Below are positions 20,798 through 29,339 of a DNA stretch of 64,000 nucleotides, in pieces (the first letter of the stretch is position 1; every line of letters starts with the position of its first letter). Source of the DNA: Arthrobacter sp. zg-Y844 (lineage in GTDB: Bacteria > Actinomycetota > Actinomycetes > Actinomycetales > Micrococcaceae). Position numbers and translations under genes: made by a program. A model generated the notes under the pieces. That model was given only the letters and a program-made list of their open reading frames with translations, had not been told where the DNA came from and ran no database searches. The stretch is from positions 992,001-1,056,000 of the forward strand of contig NZ_JANFLS010000001.1 in NCBI RefSeq assembly GCF_024385465.1. Reading direction: 5' to 3'.

Positions 20798-22396
20798 ATG
20801 GCCATTGAAGTAACCGACTCCTCGCCCGCCGAAGGATCGGAAAACATCCTGACCCGCGAAGCGCTGGAATTCATCGAGGAACTCCACCGCCGCTTCCGCA
20901 GCACCCGCGACGAGCGGCTTGCCGCCCGCGCCGTCCGCCGCCAGGAAGCCGCCTCCACCGGCCGGCTGGATTTCCTGCCCGAGACCGCCGACATCCGCAG
21001 CGGAGACTGGAAGGTGGCCGAGGCACCCGCAGCGCTGCAGGACCGCCGGGTGGAAATGACCGGCCCGGCTTCCCCCGCCAAAATGGCCATCAACGCCCTG
21101 AACTCCGGCGCCAAGGTCTGGCTGGCCGACCTTGAAGATGCCTGCACCCCCACCTGGCACAACGTGGTGGATTCGCAGGTGAACCTCTACCGTGCCGCAC
21201 GCAATGACCTCTCCTTCACCTCACCCGAGGGCAAGGAGTATGCACTGCGCACCGATGCCCCGCTCGCCGTCGTCGTAATGCGCCCGCGCGGATGGCACCT
21301 GCCCGAAAAACATGTGCTGATCGACGGCGAACCTGCCGTTGGCGCCCTGGTGGATTTCGGACTCCACTTTTTCTCCAATGCCCGGCAGCTGCTGGACAAC
21401 GGACAGGGACCGTACTACTACCTGCCCAAGATGGAAAGCCATCTGGAGGCACGGCTCTGGAACGACGTCTTCAACTTCGCCGAGGAGTACGTGGGCGTGC
21501 CGCAGGGCTCCGTCCGGGCCACCGTCCTGATCGAGACCATTCCTGCCGCCTTCGAAATGGAGGAGATCCTCTACGAACTGCGCGATCACGCCTCCGGCCT
21601 GAACGCCGGGCGCTGGGATTACCTCTTCAGCATGATCAAGGTCTTCCGCGACGCCGGGAAGGACTACCTGCTGCCGGACCGGGCCGACGTCTCCATGACC
21701 GCACCCTTCATGCGCGCCTACACCGAACTGCTCGTGAAGACCTGCCACCGGCGCGGCGCCTTTGCCATGGGCGGCATGGCGGCCTTCATCCCCAACCGGC
21801 GTGAGCCTGAGGTGACGGCCGCCGCCCTGGCTAAAGTGAAGGCCGACAAAACCCGTGAGGCCGGCGACGGCTTTGACGGTTCCTGGGTGGCCCACCCTGA
21901 TCTGGTGCCCGTCTGCCGGGAGGTCTTCGATGACGTCCTGGGCGACAAGCCGAACCAGGTGGACCGCCAGCGCGAGGACGTGTCCGTCACTGCCACCGAC
22001 CTGCTCGATGTCAGCACCGCCGAAGGCTCCATCACGGAAGCAGGGCTGCGGTCCAACCTCTATGTGGCCGTCAACTACGTGGCCGTCTGGCTCTCCGGCA
22101 ACGGTGCCGTCGCCATCCGGAACCTGATGGAGGACGCTGCCACTGCGGAGATTTCCCGCTCCCAGGTCTGGCAGCAGGTCCGCAACAACGTGGTGCTTGA
22201 GGATACCGGCGAGACCGTCACCGAGGAGCTCGTCAGCCGGATCCTGGCCGAAGAGACGGAACGGCTGCGCGGGGAGGTGTCGGAGGAAATGTTCACGGGG
22301 TACTTCGAGCCGGCCAGCCGGATCATCGGGGAGATCAGTCTGTCCAAGGACTACACGGACTTCCTGACCCTGCCGGCGTACGAGCTGATCGACTAG
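20798..22396 (+). CDS. aceB: malate synthase A
   Basis: 532 aa. It condenses glyoxylate and acetyl-CoA to malate in the glyoxylate shunt and in glycolate use. Typical segments: FLPETADIRSGDWKVAEAPA, NALNSGAKVWLADLEDACTP, VMRPRGWHLPEKHVLIDGEP and AFMGG-like AFAMGGMAAFIPNR. GGGAG lies 8 nt before ATG 20798. Isocitrate lyase is not nearby, so here it may mainly serve glyoxylate from glycolate or glycine. Its stop overlaps that of the converging hydrolase gene within CTAG. Confidence 0.95.
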   Translation: MAIEVTDSSPAEGSENILTREALEFIEELHRRFRSTRDERLAARAVRRQEAASTGRLDFLPETADIRSGDWKVAEAPAALQDRRVEMTGPASPAKMAINALNSGAKVWLADLEDACTPTWHNVVDSQVNLYRAARNDLSFTSPEGKEYALRTDAPLAVVVMRPRGWHLPEKHVLIDGEPAVGALVDFGLHFFSNARQLLDNGQGPYYYLPKMESHLEARLWNDVFNFAEEYVGVPQGSVRATVLIETIPAAFEMEEILYELRDHASGLNAGRWDYLFSMIKVFRDAGKDYLLPDRADVSMTAPFMRAYTELLVKTCHRRGAFAMGGMAAFIPNRREPEVTAAALAKVKADKTREAGDGFDGSWVAHPDLVPVCREVFDDVLGDKPNQVDRQREDVSVTATDLLDVSTAEGSITEAGLRSNLYVAVNYVAVWLSGNGAVAIRNLMEDAATAEISRSQVWQQVRNNVVLEDTGETVTEELVSRILAEETERLRGEVSEEMFTGYFEPASRIIGEISLSKDYTDFLTLPAYELID

Positions 22397-23403
22397 CCCT
22401 CGGGCGGGCGGGCCTTGCCGAAGTGCGGCAGGGCCCGCAGGTAGCCGCTCCCCCAGCGGGTGATGGCGTTGTATGCCTGGGCCCGGACCGCCGGTGCGGA
22501 CAGGAACACGTCGTGCATCGCATTGGGGATCCGGTCCACGTTCACGGTGGAGCCCAGGGAGAGCGAGCGGTGAGCCACCACGTTGACGTCCAGCACGACG
22601 TCGGAGCGCGCCGCATCTTCCGACCAGCGCGGATGCAGGTAGCTGTTGTCTGACAGCAGCACCAGCACAGGCAGCTGCAGCTGCAGTCCCGCGGCGACCG
22701 TTGCCTGGGCGGAGAACACTGCATGCAGGAAAGCTACCGCGACCGGGAACCCCCGCACGGGACGCCACTCGGTGTCGTACTGCCATTCCCCGCCGAACGC
22801 CGCAGACACCGTCCGGGTGTAGATTCCGGGGTCAACCGGCGGCAACGGGCGGCGCGGGTGATGCTGCGCCTCCAGGCTGACCAGCGGTGAAATAACCCGG
22901 CGGGCCAGTTCCGTGGCCTGGAATTCCAGCCACGGACTGTTCAGGATCAGGGCTGCGGCCCGGCCGGGGTGGCGCTGCGCCCAGAGCGCCAGCGTCAGGC
23001 CGCCCGTGGAGTGCCCAAGCAGGATCAGCGGTCGGGCGTCGGCCGCGTCCTGCCCCATGGCTTCCAGCGCTGCACCCACATCCGCGTCATAGTCGCGGAG
23101 GTCCTGGACATAGCCGGGTTCCTCCCCCGGGCGCAGGCTGCGCCCGTAGTTGTGCAGGTCAACGGCGAAGAACCGCGCACCCTGCCCGGCCCAGTAGCGC
23201 GCCAGCTCGGTCTGGAAGAAATAGTCCGACCAGCCGTGCACGTAGAGGACATCCGCCGTCGGCCCGGACGCGGGCGGGTCGGACGGCGGGTCCGACGGCG
23301 TGTAGCGGACCAGGGTGGCAACCTTGCCGCCGGGCAGGTCCAGGGTCAGCTGGTCGAATTCCTCGCCCAGGATGTCCGGTTCCCACCGGCGCGGTTTGCT
23401 CAT
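22393..23403 (-). CDS. alpha/beta hydrolase (monoacylglycerol lipase-like)
   Basis: 336 aa. The nucleophile elbow GHSTGG near residue 134 sits in LILLGHSTGGLTLALWAQRH; an oxyanion-side motif VLYVHGWSDYFFQTELARYW comes earlier. The fold resembles serine aminopeptidase/monoacylglycerol lipase hydrolases (Hydrolase_4). No signal peptide is seen, so it is cytoplasmic. Its ATG at 23403 overlaps the alcohol dehydrogenase stop by 4 bp, so the pair are coupled. The substrate is unknown; perhaps an ester whose alcohol is oxidised by the partner. Confidence 0.82.
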   Translation of the reverse strand: MSKPRRWEPDILGEEFDQLTLDLPGGKVATLVRYTPSDPPSDPPASGPTADVLYVHGWSDYFFQTELARYWAGQGARFFAVDLHNYGRSLRPGEEPGYVQDLRDYDADVGAALEAMGQDAADARPLILLGHSTGGLTLALWAQRHPGRAAALILNSPWLEFQATELARRVISPLVSLEAQHHPRRPLPPVDPGIYTRTVSAAFGGEWQYDTEWRPVRGFPVAVAFLHAVFSAQATVAAGLQLQLPVLVLLSDNSYLHPRWSEDAARSDVVLDVNVVAHRSLSLGSTVNVDRIPNAMHDVFLSAPAVRAQAYNAITRWGSGYLRALPHFGKARPPEG

Positions 23404-24545
23404 GCAGAAGCGCCGTCGGGCTCGAAGCGGATGACCTGGCGGATGGCGAGGCCGTCCGCCAGGGTATCCATGGCCGAGTTGATGTCCTCCAGCGCAATGG
23501 TGGAGGAGACCAGTTCCTCCACGGGTAGTTTCCCCTCCCGCCACAGCTGCGCGTAAACCGGGATGTCCCGGGCAGGAACGGCGGAACCGAGGTAGCTGCC
23601 GATGATGGTCCGGGCTTCGGCGGTCAGCGTCAGCGGCGTGATTTCGGAGGTTTGGTCCGGGGCCGGCAGCCCTACCGTGACGGTGGTACCCCCGGGGGCC
23701 GTGATCCGTACGGCCGTTTCGAAGGCGCGGGGATGGCCGGCAGCCTCGATCACCAGCGCGGGCCGGATGCCGGCGTCGAGCGCCTCCTGCGGCGTATACA
23801 CGGCGTCGGCTCCGAGCTCCCGGGCGCGTGCCAGTTTCTCCGGCAATGAGTCAATGCCGATCACACTGTGCACGTCCAGGGACAGTGCCGTCAGGAGCGC
23901 AGCCATGCCGACGCCGCCGAGCCCGACGATCGCGACGTCGTCGTCCTTGCCCGGACGGGCCGGGTTCAGCACCGCGCCGCCACCGGTGAGGACGGCGCAC
24001 CCCAGCAGGGCCGCCACGTGCGGCGGAATGTCGTCATCGACGGGTACCACTGACTTCCGGTTGACCACGGCATGCGTGGCGAAGCCGGAGACGCCGAGGT
24101 GATGGCGTACTTCGCCGCCGTCCGCGGCGCTCAGGCGCATCCCGCCGTCGAGCAGCGTGCCGGCATTATTCGCTGCGGATCCCGGGATGCAGGGCATCTT
24201 GCCCTCGGTCCGGCAGCCCGCACATTCACCGCAGCGGGGCAGGAAGGCCATCACCACGCGCTGTCCGACGGCGAGGTCGTCCACGCCCTCGCCCAGCTCC
24301 TCCACCTTGCCCGCGGCCTCGTGCCCGAGCAGCATGGGCAGCGGCCTCACCCGGCTGCCGTTTACCACCGACAGGTCCGAGTGGCACAGGCTCGCAGCCT
24401 CGATGCGCACCATGATTTCCCCGGGCCCGGGCGGCTGCAGCTGGAGGTCCTGGACCACCACCGGCCGGGACTGAGCGTAGGGGCGCGGGGCGCCGATGGT
24501 CTGCAGGACCGCGCCGCGGATGGACCGGGTGCTCTCGGTGCCCAT
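23400..24545 (-). CDS. zinc-dependent alcohol dehydrogenase (MDR family)
   Basis: 381 aa. The catalytic zinc site is in ASLCHSDLSVVNG and GHEAAGKVEELGEGV. The structural zinc cysteines are in RCGECAGCRTEGKMPC. A Rossmann motif VGLGGVGMAALL follows. It most resembles class III-type and benzyl alcohol dehydrogenase-like MDR enzymes that oxidise primary alcohols with NAD. ATG 24545 has GGGAGAG 6 nt upstream. It is first in a two-gene unit with the alpha/beta hydrolase. Confidence 0.88.
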   Translation of the reverse strand: MGTESTRSIRGAVLQTIGAPRPYAQSRPVVVQDLQLQPPGPGEIMVRIEAASLCHSDLSVVNGSRVRPLPMLLGHEAAGKVEELGEGVDDLAVGQRVVMAFLPRCGECAGCRTEGKMPCIPGSAANNAGTLLDGGMRLSAADGGEVRHHLGVSGFATHAVVNRKSVVPVDDDIPPHVAALLGCAVLTGGGAVLNPARPGKDDDVAIVGLGGVGMAALLTALSLDVHSVIGIDSLPEKLARARELGADAVYTPQEALDAGIRPALVIEAAGHPRAFETAVRITAPGGTTVTVGLPAPDQTSEITPLTLTAEARTIIGSYLGSAVPARDIPVYAQLWREGKLPVEELVSSTIALEDINSAMDTLADGLAIRQVIRFEPDGASA

Positions 24546-24713
24546 GAACTCTCCCTCGAGTAGATTTCGAACCGGCTTCCGGTCCCTTTCGCGATACGCC
24601 AGCACTATTCCACCACGAAGAACCCGGGCCGTCCCGCTGTTTCCGCTGCCCGAACCGCCTCAACACGGCACCGGTGCCCGCCCGCCCGCCGTTCCACTGG
24701 CAAGATTAGGGCC

Positions 24714-25172
24714 ATGAATGAGAGTTCCAGGACCGTACCGGCGCTGCCGGACAAAGACACCCTTGCGCTGAAGCGCGCGTTGGCTGCCGGCGATGTCACC
24801 GTCTTCGTGGACGGTACGGCGCTGCGGCTGCCCGACGCCGCCCGGGACGCTGTGCTGGACCTGCTGTCGCGTCTCGCGGCGGGCGCCCCCGTGACCGTGT
24901 CCTCGGAGCCGGCGGTGCCGGTGGATCCACCGCTTCCGGCCGGATCCGTGCCGCTGCTGACCACTTCCCAGGCGGCCGCTGCTGCCGGCATCTCCCATAC
25001 CTACCTGCGCAACCTGACGGATGCCGGGATTATCCCGGTCCAATACCGCGGCTCGCACCGCCGTATCCGGATGGAAGACGTCCAGGCCTGGCTCGACTCG
25101 CAGCAGGCCGCGAGGGCAGCCAAAGCAGCCGGGGAAGCAACCGGGAACAGCGTGGACACCGCCGGCACCTGA
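24714..25172 (+). CDS. excisionase-family helix-turn-helix protein, antitoxin-like
   Basis: 152 aa. The C-terminal domain (LLTTSQAAAAAGISHTYLRN, then VQYRGSHRRIRMEDVQAWL) is a MerR/excisionase-type winged helix. An N-terminal segment of about 75 residues (GDVTVFVDGTALRLPDAARD) resembles the front of antitoxins that pair with PIN or Fic toxins. No toxin gene adjoins it, and there is no integrase, so phage excision is unlikely. The start at ATG 24714 has no good ribosome site and may be leaderless. It is divergent from the alcohol dehydrogenase gene and 123 bp ahead of ald. Confidence 0.68.
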   Translation: MNESSRTVPALPDKDTLALKRALAAGDVTVFVDGTALRLPDAARDAVLDLLSRLAAGAPVTVSSEPAVPVDPPLPAGSVPLLTTSQAAAAAGISHTYLRNLTDAGIIPVQYRGSHRRIRMEDVQAWLDSQQAARAAKAAGEATGNSVDTAGT

Positions 25173-25295
25173 TACCGGAAGTCCGCCGGCGGAAAACCGG
25201 CTCCCGGTGCCACTGCACGGCCGTGTGGCGGGGACCTATGCTGGGGATGTGTCGGCGGACACCCCGCCGGCTGACCCTACTGACGGAGCAATACT

Positions 25296-26414
25296 GTGAT
25301 CATCGGTATCCCCAAGGAAATCAAGAACAATGAATTCCGTGTAGCAATAACCGCCTCGGGCGTGCACGAACTGCGCTCCCATGGCCACCAGGTGCTGGTA
25401 CAAAGCGGTGCCGGCACCGGCTCGAACATTACGGACGCGGAATACACCGCCGCCGGGGCGCAGATCCTGGACTCAGCCGACGACGTCTGGGCCCAGGCAG
25501 CCATGATCCTCAAGGTCAAGGAGCCCATTGCCTCCGAATACCGGCATTTCCGGCCGGGCCTGATCCTCTTCACTTACCTGCATCTGGCCGCGGAGCCGGA
25601 ACTGACGGCTGCCCTGCTGGACCGCGGAGTCACCGCGATCGCCTATGAGACCGTGCAGCGCGGCCGGGCCCTCCCCCTGCTGGCACCCATGTCCGAAGTA
25701 GCCGGGCGGCTTTCGGTCCAGGTAGGTGCGCAGTCCATGATGGCCCCGGCGGGCGGGCCCGGCCTGCTGCTGGGCGGCGTTCCGGGTGTCCGGTCGGCCA
25801 AGGTCGTGGTGCTGGGGGCCGGCGTGGCCGGAACCAACGCGGCGGCGGCGGCCGTAGGCGCCCATGCGGACGTCACGGTCCTGGACATCAATATCGACCG
25901 GCTGCGGGAGCTCGATGAGCTGTATGCCGGCCGGATCAAGACGGTGGCATCCAACGCCTTCGAGATCGAGCGGGCCGTAGTGGATGCGGACCTCGTGATC
26001 GGCTCGGTACTGGTCCCCGGGGCACGGGCTCCGAAGCTGGTCACCAATGAGATGGTTTCGCGGATGAAGCCGGGAAGCGTACTGGTGGACATCGCGGTGG
26101 ACCAGGGCGGCTGCTTCGAAGACAGCCACCCCACCACGCACGAAGATCCGACTTTCCGGGTGCACGGCTCCCTGTTCTACTGCGTGGCCAACATGCCCGG
26201 TGCGGTTCCGAATACGTCCACCTACGCGTTGACCAACGTGACGCTGCCGTACGCGGTATCGCTGGCCAGCCTCGGTGTGGCCGGCGCCTTTGAGAAGCAC
26301 CCGGACCTCGCGCACGGGCTCAACATCGCCGGCGGCCGCGTCACCCACTCATCGGTCTCTGCAGCCCACGGGCTGGAGCTGGCCTCGGAGTGGCCTGATC
26401 TGGTGACTTCCTAG
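25296..26414 (+). CDS. ald: alanine dehydrogenase
   Basis: 372 aa. It interconverts L-alanine and pyruvate plus ammonia with NAD. MIIGIPKEIKNNEFRVAITA opens the protein, followed by MILKVKEP, the NAD-binding stretch VVLGAGVAGTNAAAAAVGAH near residue 168-188, and the VDIAVDQGGCFEDSHPTTHE signature. The start is GTG 25296 with GGAG about 8 nt upstream. With the alanine symporter and CycA permease elsewhere in the window, it supports alanine use as a carbon and nitrogen source. Confidence 0.96.
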   Translation: MIIGIPKEIKNNEFRVAITASGVHELRSHGHQVLVQSGAGTGSNITDAEYTAAGAQILDSADDVWAQAAMILKVKEPIASEYRHFRPGLILFTYLHLAAEPELTAALLDRGVTAIAYETVQRGRALPLLAPMSEVAGRLSVQVGAQSMMAPAGGPGLLLGGVPGVRSAKVVVLGAGVAGTNAAAAAVGAHADVTVLDINIDRLRELDELYAGRIKTVASNAFEIERAVVDADLVIGSVLVPGARAPKLVTNEMVSRMKPGSVLVDIAVDQGGCFEDSHPTTHEDPTFRVHGSLFYCVANMPGAVPNTSTYALTNVTLPYAVSLASLGVAGAFEKHPDLAHGLNIAGGRVTHSSVSAAHGLELASEWPDLVTS

Positions 26415-26450
26415 CAGTTCCACCGGCGAGCGTCCGGTCCGCGGCCGTTT

Positions 26451-26480
26451 GGATCGGACGGCGGCGGATCGGACGGCGGG
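26451..26480 (+). repeat. 15-bp tandem duplication
   Basis: GGATCGGACGGCGGC is followed directly by GGATCGGACGGCGGG, two near-identical 15-mers between the convergent ald and MFS genes. With CGTCCGGTCC at 26431 the first copy can pair as an imperfect stem, so it may act as a weak bidirectional terminator. Confidence 0.5.
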
Positions 26481-26482
26481 AG

Positions 26483-27820
26483 TCAGTGAACCGGTGCGGC
26501 AGCCTTGGGGCTGGGGCCGCGAAGCACCGGCTGGCCGAGCATGGAAATGATGACGGCGCCCAGTGCCATCGGGATAACGAACAGGAAGTACAGGTCACCG
26601 GGCGTCCAGCCGCCGTCCATCAGGGTGCCGGCCAGGATCGGCGAGATGATGGCGCCGATGCGGCCCATGCCGATCACCAGTCCCAGGGCGGTCCCGCGGA
26701 CCTCGCTCGTGTAGTAGGTGGGGCTGATCGCCAGCATGCCTGCGATGGGCGCATTGGAGCCGAACCCTACCAGCGCCGCCGCGAACAGGGCCCAGCCAAG
26801 GGAACCGTTGGTCGAGTTGGCGAACACGACGAAGGTGGCTGCCCCAATCACGAAGAACACGGCAAGGACCCTGCGCATGGGGAAGCGCGCCCCCAGCAGG
26901 CCCAGCAGGACGCCGCCGACAATCGCGCCGACGCTGAAAAGCACTCCTGCGTTGATGCCGTCCTGGGCGGTGAACCCGCTTTCCGCAATCAGTCGAGGGG
27001 TCCAGGAGTTCGCGAAGTAGAAGCTCGCCATGAGGACAAAGTAGGCCATGGCCAGCAGGATGGTCCGGCGGGCGTTGTAGCCGGTTAGGACGTCCGCAAA
27101 ACGGGATTTGTTCTGCTCGACGGCGACGGATTCCGGCAGCTCATCCACGGCCGGCTGCCGGATGGCCCGCAGGCTGCGGTTGACCCGTTCCAGTGCGCCG
27201 GCCGGCCGGCGGGTCAACAGGTAGTCGACGGATTCCGGGAATACCTTCATCACCAGCGGGATCATCAGGAGGGTGACGACGGCGCCGAACAGGAACGCGG
27301 AACGCCAGCCGTATTGGCTGATCAAGACGCCGCTGATCAGGCCGCCGAGGACGCCGCCGATCGGCTGTCCGATGCTGACGAGGGACAGGGCGGTGGATCG
27401 GCGCTTGGCGTTGGAGAACTCAGAGGCAAAGACGCTGATGGTGGACTGGAGCGTTCCAATGGCCACGCCCGTCAGGAGGCGCAGAATCAGCAGCACCCCA
27501 TAGTTCGGGGCGAAGTAGGAGGCCAGCATGCCGGCGGCGACAATGCAGACACCGATCAGCAGCGTTTTCTGGCGCCCGATAATGTCTGAGACCGTCGAGA
27601 CGAAGATGGATCCGACGGCCATGCCCACGAGTGCGGCGCTGAGCAGGTAGCCCAGCTGTGCACCGTTCAATCCCCACTCTTCGGCTACATGGCTGGCGCT
27701 GAAGGCCATGACCAGGACATCGAAGCCGTCGATCATATAAAGGGTGGTGCAGATGGCGATAATAGCCACCTGCCGGGGGCTCATCCGCGAATCTTCGATC
27801 CGTTCCTTAATTTGCACCAA
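26483..27820 (-). CDS. MFS transporter, aromatic acid:H+ symporter-like
   Basis: 445 aa, twelve membrane helices. ICTTLYMIDGFDVLVMAFSA in helix 1 carries the DGFD motif typical of the AAHS family (benzoate, protocatechuate, gentisate carriers). FVSTVSDIIGRQKTLLIG is the loop 2-3 signature. The best start is TTG 27820 or the adjacent GTG 27817, since IKERIEDSRMSPRQ is usual before helix 1 in this family; ATG 27784 would cut it. No aromatic catabolic genes adjoin, so the substrate is open. Its promoter side holds a 27-bp near-palindrome. Confidence 0.85.
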   Translation of the reverse strand: MVQIKERIEDSRMSPRQVAIIAICTTLYMIDGFDVLVMAFSASHVAEEWGLNGAQLGYLLSAALVGMAVGSIFVSTVSDIIGRQKTLLIGVCIVAAGMLASYFAPNYGVLLILRLLTGVAIGTLQSTISVFASEFSNAKRRSTALSLVSIGQPIGGVLGGLISGVLISQYGWRSAFLFGAVVTLLMIPLVMKVFPESVDYLLTRRPAGALERVNRSLRAIRQPAVDELPESVAVEQNKSRFADVLTGYNARRTILLAMAYFVLMASFYFANSWTPRLIAESGFTAQDGINAGVLFSVGAIVGGVLLGLLGARFPMRRVLAVFFVIGAATFVVFANSTNGSLGWALFAAALVGFGSNAPIAGMLAISPTYYTSEVRGTALGLVIGMGRIGAIISPILAGTLMDGGWTPGDLYFLFVIPMALGAVIISMLGQPVLRGPSPKAAAPVH

Positions 27821-27851
27821 ACAAAGCTAACTGAGAACTACGTCACAAAAA

Positions 27852-27878
27852 GATTCCGTGTCGCCCGACATCGGAATC
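27852..27878 (-). promoter_or_regulatory. 27-bp near-palindrome upstream of the MFS gene
   Basis: GATTCCG-TGTCG-CC-CGACA-T-CGGAATC is an inverted repeat with 12-bp arms broken by one extra T. It begins 32 bp ahead of the MFS start codon, in position for an operator. The regulator may be the MarR-like protein encoded to the right, but that is a guess from proximity. Confidence 0.5.
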
Positions 27879-27928
27879 GTTACGGACCCGGCACCGGCTC
27901 AGCAGGCCGCGGCGCAGCCTGTTCCCGC

Positions 27929-27970
27929 TTGTCCGGCGTGGATACTTCACAATAGGATGACCATTGGTCA
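27929..27970 (+). promoter_or_regulatory. promoter and 13-bp palindrome facing the MarR-like gene
   Basis: TTGTCC (27929-27934), an 18-nt spacer and TAGGAT (27953-27958) look like a promoter directed rightward. TGACCATTGGTCA (27958-27970), a perfect palindrome about a central T, overlaps the end of the -10 and the expected start site. Autorepression of the regulator gene is the simplest reading. The leader to the annotated start would then be about 150 nt. The remaining bases of the 300-bp gap 27821-28121 show nothing recognisable. Confidence 0.45.
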
Positions 27971-28121
27971 AGACGTGGCCACAGGCTGCTTGCCAGCCGC
28001 ACCCGACCTTTATCACCTCCGAGGAACCAGTGCCGTTTCGCCACGTCTGCCCCCGCGACACCTTTTTCCTGAGCGCCCCTAAGACCACGGTTACGCGCTT
28101 GTCCGTCAGCTCCCGCACATC

Positions 28122-28625
28122 GTGGGCGGCAGCGTGACGCCGGCCCGCGGCGAAGAACCAGCTTCGGGCCCCACCCCCGGCCTGAACACCGTCTCCGGTT
28201 CCGAGCCCGCCGCGGCACCGGGCTATTTCCCCCGGCTCCTCTCGGCAGCTGCCCATGTAAAACACATCGCCTCAGACAGTGCACTGGACCGGTTCGGCCT
28301 GAACCGGGACAGCTTTCACCTGCTTGGCTGCCTTGCCTCAGCGCCGGCTACGGAAGCTGAGCTGGCCAAGGCCGCCGGCCAGTCCTCAACGGCCATAAGA
28401 GTCCACCTCCTGCAGCTCCAGTCCTCCGGATACTCCGCCCGGGACAGATCCGGGATCTGGTCGGTTACGGAGGCAGGCCTCAACGTCATGGAGTGCGCCA
28501 ATCTGGCCCAGGCGGAAGCGACCCTGGACGCAGAGGACAGCCAGGAACTGCGGCAGGCGCTGCGCACCCTCATCTCCTCGCTTCGGCTCGAGCAGCCCGA
28601 AGGCGGCACGCAGAAGGAACCCTGA
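28122..28625 (+). CDS. MarR-like winged-helix transcriptional regulator
   Basis: 167 aa. An N-terminal tail of about 35 residues precedes a MarR-type core: LDRFGLNRDSFHLLGCLASA, PATEAELAKAAGQSSTAIRV, then the wing SSGYSARDRSGIWSVTEAGL and a C-terminal helix. The start GTG 28122 is weakly supported, with no clear ribosome site; GTG 28134 is possible. It converges with the TetR gene (2 bp between stops). The ligand and targets are unknown; palindromes at 27852-27878 and 27958-27970 are candidate sites. Confidence 0.7.
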   Translation: MGGSVTPARGEEPASGPTPGLNTVSGSEPAAAPGYFPRLLSAAAHVKHIASDSALDRFGLNRDSFHLLGCLASAPATEAELAKAAGQSSTAIRVHLLQLQSSGYSARDRSGIWSVTEAGLNVMECANLAQAEATLDAEDSQELRQALRTLISSLRLEQPEGGTQKEP

Positions 28626-28627
28626 GC

Positions 28628-29224
28628 TCAGGAACCCGCGGGGCGGGCAAGCGCGCCCACCAGCTCCTCCCACCCCGTCTCCAGGCGGGACAGGCTCATG
28701 CCTTCCTCGCCGCGCAGGTGGAGAAGCAGGCCTGCATCCAGGAAGGCCATCAACTGGTAGGCGGCGAGTTCCGGGTCCGGAACCGTGCCGGTCAGCCGGA
28801 GCAGCCCGGCGAGGTGCCGGCGTGCAAGGCTCCGGGACGGATGCTGGTAGCGGGTCCGGGGATCGACGTCGGCGGCCCGGGCCAGCTCGCCGGTTACGGC
28901 CAGCGATGCCAACCGTGCCCGGCCGAAGGCAAGCAGCCGGTCCCTGGGCGGCACCCCTGGCCCCAACGGGGGCGGACCGAACAGGTAGGCGGTCCGGAAC
29001 CCCTGCTCGGCATGGTCCAGAAGCGCCTGCATCAAGCCGGCACGGGAGCCGAAGCGCCGGAACACCGTCCCCTTGCCCACGTGTGCGCGCTCGGCAAGGT
29101 CATCCATCGTCAAGGCGTCCGCACCGCCGGCGGCCACGAGTTCCAAAGCTGCTTCGAGCAGGCGGTGATGGTTCCGGGCGGCATCCACCCGGATACCCGC
29201 TTGTGATGGTCCTCTCCCGCCCAT
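28628..29224 (-). CDS. TetR family transcriptional regulator
   Basis: 198 aa. The N-terminal HTH is clear: LLEAALELVAAGGADALTMD, DLAERAHVGKGTVFRRFGSR. The C-terminal ligand domain is generic, with LTGTVPDPELAAYQLMAFLD near its end. The start used is ATG 29224; the frame runs further back but without TetR similarity. It is divergent from an NADPH-dependent FMN reductase gene, with the 14-bp palindrome at 29257-29270 between them, so it probably represses that gene and itself. Confidence 0.85.
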   Translation of the reverse strand: MGGRGPSQAGIRVDAARNHHRLLEAALELVAAGGADALTMDDLAERAHVGKGTVFRRFGSRAGLMQALLDHAEQGFRTAYLFGPPPLGPGVPPRDRLLAFGRARLASLAVTGELARAADVDPRTRYQHPSRSLARRHLAGLLRLTGTVPDPELAAYQLMAFLDAGLLLHLRGEEGMSLSRLETGWEELVGALARPAGS

Positions 29225-29250
29225 GCGGGCCAGTGTATCGCCGTGGGGAA

Positions 29251-29270
29251 TAAAATCGGACTGTAGTCCG
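29251..29270 (+). promoter_or_regulatory. TetR-type operator next to a -10 element
   Basis: CGGACTGTAGTCCG (29257-29270) has 6-bp perfect arms around GT, typical of a TetR-family half-site pair. TAAAAT just before it (29251-29256) could be the -10 for the FMN reductase gene. It lies between the divergent TetR and reductase genes. Confidence 0.6.
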
Positions 29271-29339
29271 CTTAAGGCCTTGAAGAAGAATCCGTGCCCG
29301 TGCCCCCAAGGCGGCGCGGCCAAGACAGGAGTTCCAATT

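Noticed and set aside
24714-25172. Excisionase domain as evidence of a mobile element
   Set aside because: No integrase, transposase, flanking repeats or attachment sites are near; the HTH family is widely used in regulators.
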